A stretch of DNA of 64,000 bases from Desulfofustis limnaeus. GTDB taxonomy: Bacteria > Desulfobacterota > Desulfobulbia > Desulfobulbales > Desulfocapsaceae. A program made the position numbers and the translations under genes. Positions 9,463 through 18,105 of the stretch are shown in pieces (position 1 is the first letter of the stretch; each line of letters starts with the position of its first letter). The notes under the pieces were generated by a model that saw only the letters and a program-made list of their open reading frames with translations, had not been told where the DNA came from and made no database searches. The stretch spans positions 806,001 through 870,000 of the forward strand of contig NZ_AP025516.1 of NCBI RefSeq assembly GCF_023169885.1. The letters run 5' to 3'.

Positions 9463-10626
9463 ATGTCGACCTTCAAAGTTGCTCAGCGTATGGAGCGGAT
9501 CGTGCCGTTTTACGTGATGGATCTGCTGGCTCGGGCAAAAAAGCTGGAAGCGGCTGGCCGTTCGATCATCCATATGGAGGTCGGCGAGCCGGATTTCACG
9601 GCGCCCCGGGCGGTCATAGATGCTGCACAGGCGGCTCTTGCCGAAGGAAAGACCGGCTATACGCCGGCCACCGGTATCCCGGAATTACGCCAGGCCATTG
9701 CCGGCCACTACCGAGACCGTTTCGGCCTACCGCTCGAGCCGCGGCGAATTGTCGTTACACCCGGGTCTTCCGGGGCTTTGCAGTTGTTGATGGGGGTCCT
9801 GATCAATCCCGGTCAGCAGGTGTTGATGACCGATCCCGGCTACCCCTGCAACAAGAATTTCGTCGAATTTGTCAGCGGCGAGCCGGTTTCGTTGCCGGTG
9901 GGGCCGGATACCGATTACCAGCTCACCGCAGAAATGGTTGCGAAGGCCTGGACGGAACGGACGCGGGCGGTGCTGGTCGCGTCTCCGGCCAATCCCACCG
10001 GAACCCTGCTGTCGCGCCAGGAGCTTGAACAGATCTATCGGGCGGTACGCAGCCGTGGCGGGGTGTTGATCGTCGATGAGATCTACCAGGGACTCATTTA
10101 CGATCAGGAGCCTTTCAGTGCCCTGGAGGTGGCTGACGATATATTCGTCATCAACAGTTTCTCCAAATATTTCGGAATGACCGGTTGGCGCCTCGGGTGG
10201 TTGGTGGCGCCGGCGGACTGTATCGACAGTATCGATTGTCTGGCGCAGAATATCTTTCTCTCCTGCTCGGCGCCGGCACAATACGCGGCGCTGCAGGCGT
10301 TCTCCCCGGAATGCCTGGCGATCTTCGAGCAGCGTCGGCAGATCTTCCGTCAGCGGCGGGATTTTCTGCTGCCGGCTCTGCAACAGATCGGCTTCTCGGT
10401 GGCGGTGGCACCCCAAGGGGCGTTTTATCTCTATGCCGACTGCTCCGCCTTGACCGACGACAGTTTTCGTTTGGCCTATGATCTGCTGGATACCCAGGGG
10501 GTTGCCGTTACTCCCGGAAAAGACTTTGGTTGTAACCGTTCTGCCCACCATATCCGTTTTGCCTATACCACCGATGTGGATCGGATGAGCGAAGGAGTGG
10601 AACGCATCCGGCGCTATTTCAGCTGA
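9463..10626 (+). CDS. class I/II PLP-dependent aminotransferase
   Basis: 387 residues. Fold-type I aminotransferase motifs are clear: GEPDFTAP, GYTPATGIPELRQAI, SPANPTGTLLS, DEIYQGLIYD, and the PLP lysine in NSFSKYFGMTGWRLGW. The C-terminus keeps the carboxylate-binding Arg region (HIRFAYTTD). This class includes aspartate, alanine and aromatic aminotransferases; the substrate cannot be read from sequence. Its place between ilvN and an acetolactate-synthase-like gene suggests transamination of pyruvate or a branched-chain keto acid. The start is placed four bases after ilvN; the frame runs back to 9397 inside ilvN, so translation may be coupled. Confidence 0.85.
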   Translation: MSTFKVAQRMERIVPFYVMDLLARAKKLEAAGRSIIHMEVGEPDFTAPRAVIDAAQAALAEGKTGYTPATGIPELRQAIAGHYRDRFGLPLEPRRIVVTPGSSGALQLLMGVLINPGQQVLMTDPGYPCNKNFVEFVSGEPVSLPVGPDTDYQLTAEMVAKAWTERTRAVLVASPANPTGTLLSRQELEQIYRAVRSRGGVLIVDEIYQGLIYDQEPFSALEVADDIFVINSFSKYFGMTGWRLGWLVAPADCIDSIDCLAQNIFLSCSAPAQYAALQAFSPECLAIFEQRRQIFRQRRDFLLPALQQIGFSVAVAPQGAFYLYADCSALTDDSFRLAYDLLDTQGVAVTPGKDFGCNRSAHHIRFAYTTDVDRMSEGVERIRRYFS

Positions 10627-10680
10627 CCGTCGAGCGGCGGCGAGCGCCATCAAGCCTGTTACGAGTAGCGGAGGTTTGCC

Positions 10681-12387
10681 ATGAACAACGCCCAGATCCT
10701 TGCCAAAAGCTTCATCGACCTCGGGGTCAAACGGATCTTCGGATTTTCCGGGGCGACCATACTCCCGGTCTTTCATGCCATCGATGAGTACGGGATCGAT
10801 ATCATCGTCGGCGCCAACGAACAGTCGTGTGCCTTTGCCGCCGGGGGCTATTCTCGATCAAGCCAAGAGGTGGGGGTGGCGGTGGTGACCTCCGGGCCAG
10901 CCATCACCAATACCTTGACGGCGGTGGCTGATGCCAATGCTGATTCGATCCCGCTGCTGGTATTTGCCGGCCAGGTGGCCCGGACCAAGATGGGCACCGA
11001 TGAATTCCAGCATATCAACGTGGCCTCCATTTTTGCCGATGCCGCCAAAAAGGTGATCCTGGTAAGCGAACTGCACAGTGTCGAAGAAGTGGTCAAGGAC
11101 GCTTACTTTCTCGCCAAGTCGGGAAAACCGGGACCAGTGGTCATCGATTTTCCCTATGACATCCAGATGACCGAAGGAGAATATCGGGGTATCGATCCGG
11201 ATCGGTTCCGTTACAAGTACGATGAGGAGCATCATCTCGGCGAGAATCAGTGCCAACAGTTTTTCGAATTGCTGCAGCAGGCCAAGCGACCGCTGCTCTA
11301 TATCGGCGGAGGACTCAATTCTGCGGAAGGAAGTGCCCGGATCAGGGAGTTCAACCGGCGCTACCGAGTGCCGTCAATCTGGAGCTTGATGGGCAAAGGG
11401 GTGCTCAACGAAAAAGGTGATTGGGCGCTTGGCATGTTGGGCATGTTCGGAGTCCCGGCGGCCAATATGGCCATCCAGAAAACCGATCTGTTTGTCGCCT
11501 TCGGTATCCGCTGGGATGATCGGGTCTCGCAGAAGGTCGGGGAGGCGGGACTGGCTGCGGATATCGCCTATTTCGACATCAACCCCCAAAAGGTCCAGGA
11601 AGTCAGGTTCTCCCGCAATCCGAAGTTCTCGTTCATCGGCAAAGCCGAGACAGCCTTGGATGACCTGCTCAATTATGCGGAACAAAACGATATCCGTCTC
11701 GACATCGGTGATTGGCAGACATATACCAAAAGCCTCAAGGAGACCTATCGCCTCAATTATAATCGTTCGGCCGCAGCCATCCAGCAGGCCGAGGTGATGG
11801 AGACGCTCTCCGATTTCATTACCGAGCAGACCATCATCACCACAGGGGTGGGCAACCACCAGATGTTGGCCGCCCAGTATCTGACCACGTTAACCCCCAA
11901 GTCCTTTCTCACCTCGGGCGGGTACGGAACCATGGGCTTCGGCTTGCCGTCGGCGATCGGCGCGCAGCATGCCAACCCGCAGAAGATCGTCATCGCCATC
12001 GACGGCGACGGCAGTCTGCTGATGAACCTCGGAGAGTTGTTCACCGTCGGCAAATATCAGCTTCCCGTCAAGGTGCTGATGTTGAACAACCATGGCGATT
12101 GCATGGTGCGTAACATTCAGGATATCGTCTACCGTGGCGCTCATGTGGGAACCAAAAAGGTGACCTCGGTCAGCTTTGCCAACGTGGCCAAAGAGATGGG
12201 ATTCTCCTACAGCCGACGGGTCGGGGAGCGGGCCGACCTGAAAGAGGCTTTGACCGAGTTCGTTCAGGCAACCGGCCCCTGCTTTCTCGAGGTTGTTACC
12301 GATGTGGATGAGATGCTTTATCCTCGCATTCCTGCCGGCCTCGGATATAAGGACATGATCCTCGGTCCTTACATGCAGCAGGCCTAG
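10681..12387 (+). CDS. ilvB: acetolactate synthase-like ThDP enzyme (catalytic subunit)
   Basis: 568 residues with the three domains of the acetohydroxyacid synthase/pyruvate oxidase family. The catalytic Glu lies in GANEQSCAFAAGGYSR, the central region has KTDLFVAFGIRWDDRV, and the ThDP-magnesium motif is GDGSLLMNLGELFT ending in MLNN. GTDEFQHINV replaces the usual G-D-AFQE segment, and GFSGATILPVF replaces the common GxPGGxILP, so it is a divergent member. With ilvN next door, acetolactate synthase (pyruvate to 2-acetolactate) is the best call, but another ThDP enzyme is possible. Upstream AGCGGAGG precedes the ATG. Confidence 0.78.
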   Translation: MNNAQILAKSFIDLGVKRIFGFSGATILPVFHAIDEYGIDIIVGANEQSCAFAAGGYSRSSQEVGVAVVTSGPAITNTLTAVADANADSIPLLVFAGQVARTKMGTDEFQHINVASIFADAAKKVILVSELHSVEEVVKDAYFLAKSGKPGPVVIDFPYDIQMTEGEYRGIDPDRFRYKYDEEHHLGENQCQQFFELLQQAKRPLLYIGGGLNSAEGSARIREFNRRYRVPSIWSLMGKGVLNEKGDWALGMLGMFGVPAANMAIQKTDLFVAFGIRWDDRVSQKVGEAGLAADIAYFDINPQKVQEVRFSRNPKFSFIGKAETALDDLLNYAEQNDIRLDIGDWQTYTKSLKETYRLNYNRSAAAIQQAEVMETLSDFITEQTIITTGVGNHQMLAAQYLTTLTPKSFLTSGGYGTMGFGLPSAIGAQHANPQKIVIAIDGDGSLLMNLGELFTVGKYQLPVKVLMLNNHGDCMVRNIQDIVYRGAHVGTKKVTSVSFANVAKEMGFSYSRRVGERADLKEALTEFVQATGPCFLEVVTDVDEMLYPRIPAGLGYKDMILGPYMQQA

Positions 12388-12407
12388 CGCACTTCTGCCA
12401 GCCACCA

Positions 12408-12444
12408 GTGAGCGCGGCGTGGTTGCCCTGCACCCCGCGCTCAC
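12408..12444. terminator. hairpin between convergent genes
   Basis: GTGAGCGCGG and CCGCGCTCAC form a perfect 10-bp stem with a 17-base loop. It lies between the stop of the ilvB-like gene and the 3' end of the DUF3943 gene. No long T-run, so termination efficiency is uncertain. Confidence 0.5.
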
Positions 12445-12445
12445 C

Positions 12446-13147
12446 TTACAACGGGATTTTCCAGCCGAAGATGGTGGTGACGCCATCTTCGTCATGATTG
12501 ATCCGCAGGTCCAGATACTCGAGTGTGGCCCAGATGGGATCCACCCAGAAATAAGAATCGCCGTGGTCGATGGCGTATCGCTTGATCTGATAACGGACCT
12601 CGCCGATCATCCAGCCGATCCCGGTGGTCAGCAGAATGTCCTTGCTGGAAGGGTGTTCGGTCCAGGATTCCAATCCGTACTCCCAGGTGAGTGAAGCCGC
12701 CAGGCTGAAGGCGATACTGCCGGGGATGCCGAAATCGCCCTCCCGAGCCCGCAGGTAGGTTTCCGATCCCATCAGGGGGTGGAGGACCAGGTTCAGCACG
12801 TCGTCATCATCGTCTTCCCGGGGTGATGGGTTGTCGAGAACTTGTTCGAAATTGTCGTAGCTGATCGAGTTGTCGTTGAGATCCAGCAGGTTGAGCGCGA
12901 CAAATTCGACGGCCAAGAGCGCCGTGGTATAGGCGACCGGGGTCACGACGTCTCGAGGAAGGGCGGTGCCCGGGCGGGACAGGATGAGGCTGAGCGTTAG
13001 GAGCCCGATACTTCCCGCCCGCAGGACATGATGGCGCTGCCTGAGGCTGCTGGCGAACGTGGTACGACGAGGGGGCCGATGGACGGTCCCCGTCGGTTGC
13101 GGCGTGGGGGCCGGCGTGCCGGTGGGTGTCGTCATGCTTGTCGGCAA
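12446..13147 (-). CDS. DUF3943-type membrane-associated protein
   Basis: 233 residues. A Pro/Thr-rich N-terminus and basic stretch precede a hydrophobic segment (AGSIGLLTLSLILS), then an acidic run (REDDDDD) and a domain with HPLMGSETYLRAR, SLTWEYGLESWTEHPSSKD and GIGWMIGEVRYQIKR. These match my memory of DUF3943, a family found at the cell envelope with no known activity. It begins seven bases after the stop of the CoA-disulfide-reductase-like gene and is probably co-transcribed with it. The name is from motif memory; the function is unknown. Confidence 0.65.
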   Translation of the reverse strand: MPTSMTTPTGTPAPTPQPTGTVHRPPRRTTFASSLRQRHHVLRAGSIGLLTLSLILSRPGTALPRDVVTPVAYTTALLAVEFVALNLLDLNDNSISYDNFEQVLDNPSPREDDDDDVLNLVLHPLMGSETYLRAREGDFGIPGSIAFSLAASLTWEYGLESWTEHPSSKDILLTTGIGWMIGEVRYQIKRYAIDHGDSYFWVDPIWATLEYLDLRINHDEDGVTTIFGWKIPL

Positions 13148-13154
13148 TTCATGG

Positions 13155-14507
13155 TTACACTTGCTTCAGAGCTTGCCGGGCTGCGATGACGAAGGGCTCC
13201 CAGACACCTGAGAAAGGGGGGGCATAGCCAAAGTCGAGGTAGAGCAGGTCGTCGAGTGTGAAACCGGCATGCAGAGCCACCGCCAGGGGATCGATGCGCT
13301 TGGCAGCCCCGGGGCCGCCGACGATCTGGCCACCGAGCAGGCGCTTGCTCTCTGGTTCGGCCAGCAGTTTCACCGTCAAGGGCGATGAACCGGGGTAATA
13401 GCGGGGCAGGGTCCGGGCCTCCACCACCGCTGAGACGAACTGGATGCCGAGTTCGTTCAAGGTCCGTTCGGGCAGACCGGTGGAACCGATCTCGGTGTCC
13501 ATGAACTTGCTGACGGCGGTGCCCACGATGCCGGGAAACTCAGCCTTTTTCCCGGCCAGGTTGATACCGGCAATTTTACCCTGCTTGTTGGCGATGGTTC
13601 CCAATGCGGCGTGTACCGAGCGGCGGCTCACCAGGTGATAGGATTCGGCACAATCGCCGGCGGCCCAGATATCGGCCCGCCGGGTCCGTTGTCTGCGGTC
13701 GACGGCGATTGCCCGGTTCGCCCCGAGCGGGATGCCGGCAGCGGCGGCAAGATCGCTGTTGGGTTCGACGCCGAGACCAAGAAGAACAATATCCGCCGGG
13801 AAGGTTTCCTGGTCGGTGATGACGCCGGTGGCGATGCCGTTGTTGCTGTCGAAGCCGGTTACCGATTGGCCGAGCTGGACATCGACACCGTGCCTTCTCA
13901 GGGAATCGGCGACCAACTCAGCCGTTTGGCGGTCCAGGGTGGCTGACATCAATTGCTCGCCGCGTTGGATCAAGCGTACCTTCATGCCGTGTAGGACAAA
14001 CGCTTCTGCCATTTCCAAGCCGATGTACCCGCCGCCGACAATGACCGCTGATTGCGGTCGCTGTTGATCCAGGCTCCGTTTCAGTGCTATCCCGCCATCA
14101 AGCGAGTTGACGTGGTGGATGTTGCTCGCTTCGATGCCGGGCAGGGGCGGGCGTACCGGTTTGCTGCCGGTGGCGATAAGGAGGTGATCAAAGTGGTGGT
14201 GATAGTCTTTGCGGCGAGCCAGATCGCGGACCAGAATCGAGTGAGAGTCAGCGTCTATGGCGATGACTTCGTGCTCGGTATGAACTTGGATATCCATCTT
14301 CTCCCGGAAGGTTTCCGGAGTCCTGGCAATGAGTTGTTCGGCAGAGTCAACCAGACCGGCGACGAAATAGGGAACTCCTCAGAGCGCAAAGGACGTATAC
14401 GGCCCTTTTTCGAATACGGTGATATCGAGATCGGGAGCCAGCCGCCTGGCCTGTGATGCGGCGCTCATGCCGGCGGCATCGCCACCGATTACGGTCAGTA
14501 GCGTCAT
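13155..14507 (-). CDS. CoA-disulfide reductase-like flavoprotein, predicted selenoprotein (Sec43 = TGA at 14379-14381)
   Basis: Reading from ATG at 14507 gives an FAD-binding N-terminus (TVIGGDAAGMSAASQARRL), then EKGPYTSFAL, an in-frame TGA as codon 43, and GVPYFVAGLVDS, continuing without any shift through ATGSKPVRP, the NAD(P)H motif VIVGGGYIGLEMAE, the FAD motif IWAAGDCAE and a C-terminal dimerisation domain (YYPGSSPLTVKLL, LDFGYAPPFSGVWEP). Length is 450 residues, normal for the family. Known CoA-disulfide reductases have SFANCALPY with catalytic Cys43, so TGA replaces exactly that Cys. A hairpin with a GGUCU apical loop and a bulged U starts 15 bases after the TGA (14346-14363), as in bacterial SECIS elements. 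The alternative is a nonsense mutation, but the rest is well preserved. A gene caller would wrongly start at 14297. A DUF3943 gene follows. Confidence 0.85.
14346..14363 (-). promoter_or_regulatory. candidate bacterial SECIS hairpin
   Basis: On the minus strand GTC-G-CC, loop GGTCT, GG-TT-GAC: outer GTC/GAC and inner CC/GG pairs, a G-U pair and one bulged U. The loop begins 22 bases after the TGA. The E. coli fdhF element also has a GGUCU apical loop and a bulged U. Confidence 0.7.
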
Positions 14508-14749
14508 TGTTCTGAACCCTCGGGAAGATGATGCAAAGCGTTGTTCTGCCTGTAGCACCCGTTGTCCCATATTTTATTCGGAGCGTCAACCGTTACTCGG
14601 CCACGCCCGCCCGTTCCGCCTGGCGAGGGTTTCCGCACAACCGCATCGGCCTTTGTTTTGCTAATGGTGGCCAGAGAGAGTAGAATAAAAAATCCCCTCT
14701 CCGTTGCCGGTGGCTGATTAAGGCATCAGATCATGAGCATGAAGACGTC

Positions 14750-16693
14750 ATGACCATGAAGACGAGCAAAAAGGTAAACGAGTATCGTGCCGATCCCGAA
14801 GTTGCCGTTGCGTATTTTCGCAGGACGGTACCCTTCGATCAGCTCGACGAAGAATTACTCCGCCGGCTGGCACGCCACTGCAAGCTCGATTTTTATCCCA
14901 AAGGAACCAGGATCCTGGTCATGGGGGAATCGGAGGTCAACTATCTCTATCTGATTCAACGGGGAGCAGTAAGTAAATTCATCGTCGATCCGCAGGGGAC
15001 GGTGTCGCTCAAGGATGTGCGTGGCGAAGGTCAGTTTTTCGGGGCCCTGGGCATCATTCAGCGGTCGCGTGCGAACGTCGATGTGGAAGCGGTGGAGGAT
15101 ACCTTCTGCCTGCTGCTGCCAAAGGAGCAGTTTCTCTGGTTGCTGGAAAATCAACCGCAGTTCGCCGCTTACTATCTCAAGGATATCTCCGACCAGCTGG
15201 TCAACACCGCCTACAGCGAACTGCGCCAGCACAAGTTGAAGCGACGGACCAGTGAGGATCTGCTGCTTTTTTCCAACACGGTGGGCGACATTGTCGGCCG
15301 GGCGGCGGTCAGCGTCGATCAGGACCTGACTATCCAGTCGGCGGCCGCTCTCATGGCACAGCAGCGGATCGGATCGCTACTCGTGCATGTGCCGGCCCGG
15401 CCTGAAGAGATTGTCGGTATCATCACCGATCGGGATCTTCGCTCCAAGGTGGTGGCGGCTGGACTGGATTACCAGCAGCCGGTATCCAGGATCATGTCGA
15501 GCCCGGTGCAGAAGGTGCTCTCCCAGACCTTGTGTTTCGATGTGCTTCTGGCCATGCTCAGCCGCGGCATTCACCACCTGGCGGTGGAACAGGGAGGGCG
15601 GATCGTCGGAGTCGTTACCTCCAACGATATCATGTCGCTGCAGGGAAATTCCCCGTACTACCTGTTCAAGGAAATAGTCAACCAGGATCGGATCAGCGGG
15701 TTGTATCCGCTCGCCCAGAAAATTCCAGATGTCATCAGAAGCTTGCTCAAGGAAGGAGGCAAAGCGAGTCACATCACCCGGATGATCGCCATCATCAACG
15801 ATCATATTCTCACCAGACTGTTGACCTTGCTCGAGGCCGAACTCGGTTCGCCTCCCGTGCCCTATTGCTGGCTTCTGCTGGGAAGTGAAGGACGACGGGA
15901 ACAGACGTTCAAGACCGATCAGGACAATGCCCTGCTTTACGCGGACCCTCGGGACCAGCGTCAGCACACAGAGGCGGTGCGATATTTTACCGAGCTAGCC
16001 GATAAGGCTGCAGATCATCTCGCCAATTGCGGTTATCCCCCCTGTCCCGGCGAGATCATGGCGCGAAACCCACGCTGGCGGCAGCCTTATTCGGTATGGC
16101 AGGGATATTTTGCCTCCTGGGTGTGCGAGCCAAATCCGCAGGAGTTGTTGAACGCCACTATCTTCTTTGATTTCAAGCCAGGCTTCGGTGAGGTCAAGCT
16201 GGCCGAAGAGTTGCGGGATTATCTGGTGGAGAAGACGCGACGGCAGGATATCTTCCTGCTGCATCTGGCCCGGCAGGCCCTCACCGCCCGGGCACCGCTG
16301 TCTTTTTTTCGCAACTTTATCGTTGAAAAAGATGGTGAGTATAAGAATCGGCTCGATATCAAGCATAAGGGGATCGCGTCCTATGCAGATTTTGCCAGGA
16401 TCTTTTCCCTTAAGCACGGCATCAAGGAAACCAACACGCTGGCCCGGTTCAAGGTCCTGGCCGACGAAGGGTACCTCGACCGGCAGTTGGCCAAGGCGGC
16501 CGAGGCCAGCTATGAACTGATGATGCAGTTGCGTCTGCTCCATCAACTGGAACAGCTGGAACAGGGGATCCTGCCTGACAACCATATCGACCCCGCCGAC
16601 TTGACCGATCTGGAAAGGCGCATGCTCAAGGAGAGTTTTCGGGTACTGGAGCGATTGCAGGCCATCCTCGAAACCAATTACCCGGCATCGTAG
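14750..16693 (+). CDS. cNMP-binding / CBS / DUF294 nucleotidyltransferase-like protein
   Basis: 647 residues. Order: a cyclic-nucleotide-binding fold (about 20-140; YPKGTRILVMGESEVNYLYLI), two CBS domains (about 185-305; IVGIITDRDLRSKVV, GVVTSNDIMSLQ), then a DUF294 putative nucleotidyltransferase (LLLGSEGRREQTFKTDQDN) and its all-helical substrate-binding partner. The domain pair resembles the GlnD-type nucleotidyltransferase core, though activity is unproven. It is followed within 14 bases by a DnaQ-like exonuclease and then by DUF4212 and a symporter. This is a recurrent neighbourhood in proteobacteria, where the protein is thought to regulate carboxylate uptake. Confidence 0.88.
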   Translation: MTMKTSKKVNEYRADPEVAVAYFRRTVPFDQLDEELLRRLARHCKLDFYPKGTRILVMGESEVNYLYLIQRGAVSKFIVDPQGTVSLKDVRGEGQFFGALGIIQRSRANVDVEAVEDTFCLLLPKEQFLWLLENQPQFAAYYLKDISDQLVNTAYSELRQHKLKRRTSEDLLLFSNTVGDIVGRAAVSVDQDLTIQSAAALMAQQRIGSLLVHVPARPEEIVGIITDRDLRSKVVAAGLDYQQPVSRIMSSPVQKVLSQTLCFDVLLAMLSRGIHHLAVEQGGRIVGVVTSNDIMSLQGNSPYYLFKEIVNQDRISGLYPLAQKIPDVIRSLLKEGGKASHITRMIAIINDHILTRLLTLLEAELGSPPVPYCWLLLGSEGRREQTFKTDQDNALLYADPRDQRQHTEAVRYFTELADKAADHLANCGYPPCPGEIMARNPRWRQPYSVWQGYFASWVCEPNPQELLNATIFFDFKPGFGEVKLAEELRDYLVEKTRRQDIFLLHLARQALTARAPLSFFRNFIVEKDGEYKNRLDIKHKGIASYADFARIFSLKHGIKETNTLARFKVLADEGYLDRQLAKAAEASYELMMQLRLLHQLEQLEQGILPDNHIDPADLTDLERRMLKESFRVLERLQAILETNYPAS

Positions 16694-16707
16694 CCTCCTG
16701 GGACCAC

Positions 16708-17406
16708 ATGTACTGGCTCAATCCCCGCACCTGGTTCCGTCGCCCGCATCCATGGCTCGTGGAGAATCAGCGCCACTTCGCGGAGTTTGTCCAATCACGT
16801 TCACTTGCGGATTATTCCTTTGTTGCCTTCGACACCGAGTTGACCGGTCTTGATCGCCGTCGCGATGAAATCATCTCTCTTGGTGCGGTGCGCATCAACC
16901 GGCTGCAGATCGATCTGAGTGATACCTTTTACCAGGTTGTTCGGCCGCGCTCCCTGGCTCGCACCGGTTCGACGGTTATTCATCGGTTGACGCCGGGCCA
17001 GTTGGAGAATGCACCCTATCTTGAAGATGTTATTCTTGATTTTGTTCAGTTTGTGGGGACATCCCTGATTGTCGGCCATTATGTCGATCTGGATATGTTT
17101 TTTCTCAACCGAGCCACCTGGTCCCATCTCGGCGGCGTTCTCTCCAATCCCGGGGTTGACACCATGCGTCTGGCCCATGGGTTCAGCCGTAGGCAACGGG
17201 GCTACTTCAGTCATGACGTAACTCCGGAGAGCTACCGGCTTGCCGACCTCAGCACACGTTTCGGCCTGCCTCGTTATACCTCGCATGACGCCTTCCAGGA
17301 CGCGGTTCAGACGGCCTGTCTTTTTCTTTGGCTCATCAAGAAGTTCCGGGCCGGGGGCATAGAAACCCTCAAGGACCTCTACCGGGCAGGCCACTACCGG
17401 TTCTGA
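16708..17406 (+). CDS. DnaQ-like 3'-5' exonuclease
   Basis: 232 residues with the DEDDh exonuclease motifs: ExoI in FVAFDTELTGLDRRRDEII, ExoII in IVGHYVDLDMFFL, and ExoIII in TSHDAFQDAVQTA with the His and Asp. The fold is that of the polymerase III epsilon subunit/RNase T family. It starts 14 bases after the DUF294 gene and probably shares its mRNA. Its substrate is unknown; in this conserved neighbourhood it may degrade RNA or nucleotide products linked to the DUF294 protein rather than act in replication. Confidence 0.85.
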   Translation: MYWLNPRTWFRRPHPWLVENQRHFAEFVQSRSLADYSFVAFDTELTGLDRRRDEIISLGAVRINRLQIDLSDTFYQVVRPRSLARTGSTVIHRLTPGQLENAPYLEDVILDFVQFVGTSLIVGHYVDLDMFFLNRATWSHLGGVLSNPGVDTMRLAHGFSRRQRGYFSHDVTPESYRLADLSTRFGLPRYTSHDAFQDAVQTACLFLWLIKKFRAGGIETLKDLYRAGHYRF

Positions 17407-17842
17407 CGGTCATCCCTGTCGCTACTTCCGTTTCTGTCCTCTCTTTTTCGCATGGCTAGCCGGGCGATAAAGTGCTGGCGGAAAATAATAGCTTGTGTTA
17501 AGAAATTAATTAACCATATATCAATATAAATGATATGTGGTTAATTATGGACTTACCAAAACACTTTTAAAATCGGTCCTTTCTCGGTTTTCAGGAACGA
17601 AGTGAAGCGATATGGCGAGAAGAAGGTTCTTGGTTACAACCGGGAAATGTTTATAAATATATGTTAATAATCATAATATTGATAATCAGGACGGATCTGT
17701 TGACTGGCTTCAAATAAAATATTGACGCACTATCAGTAATTATGATACTTACTGCAATACTGGTCATACCAAGCTGGTCGGGCCGGTGAAGGTGGGTTCA
17801 TTATCACGGCACCACGCCGCAACAACGACAAGGAGGAACCGT
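17407..17842. other. 436-base AT-rich intergenic region with a 17-bp dyad
   Basis: No gene seen. Arms 17507-17523 and 17531-17547 pair over 17 bp (one G-T) around a 7-base spacer, giving a strong AT-rich hairpin or operator. A TTGACG at 17722 with GATACT 16 bases on is a weak sigma-70 candidate for the DUF4212-symporter pair. The low GC contrasts with neighbouring genes. Confidence 0.6.
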
Positions 17843-18094
17843 ATGGCTGATAAGACTGCTTATTGGAAGGCCAACATTCGTCTGGTGATCAACTGTCTCA
17901 TCGTGTGGTTTGTCGTCTCTTATGGGGCCGGCATTCTCTTCGTGGACGCACTCAACAAAATCCGGGTTGGCGGCTACCAGCTTGGTTTCTGGTTTGCTCA
18001 ACAGGGTTCCATCTACATCTTCGTTGTTCTGATTTTTTACTATGCGGCGCGGATGAATGCCCTTGATCGCAGGTACAACGTTCAGGAAGAATAA
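17843..18094 (+). CDS. DUF4212 small subunit of sodium/solute symporter
   Basis: 83 residues with two membrane helices (VINCLIVWFVVSYGAGILF and FWFAQQGSIYIFVVLIFYY) and the family pattern YWKANIRLV near the N-terminus. DUF4212 proteins almost always precede a large symporter subunit, as here (11-base gap). ATG at 17843 follows AAGGAGG at a good distance, which decides the start over the longer in-frame extension from 17786. Confidence 0.9.
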   Translation: MADKTAYWKANIRLVINCLIVWFVVSYGAGILFVDALNKIRVGGYQLGFWFAQQGSIYIFVVLIFYYAARMNALDRRYNVQEE

Positions 18095-18105
18095 GGAGAC
18101 GCCAC

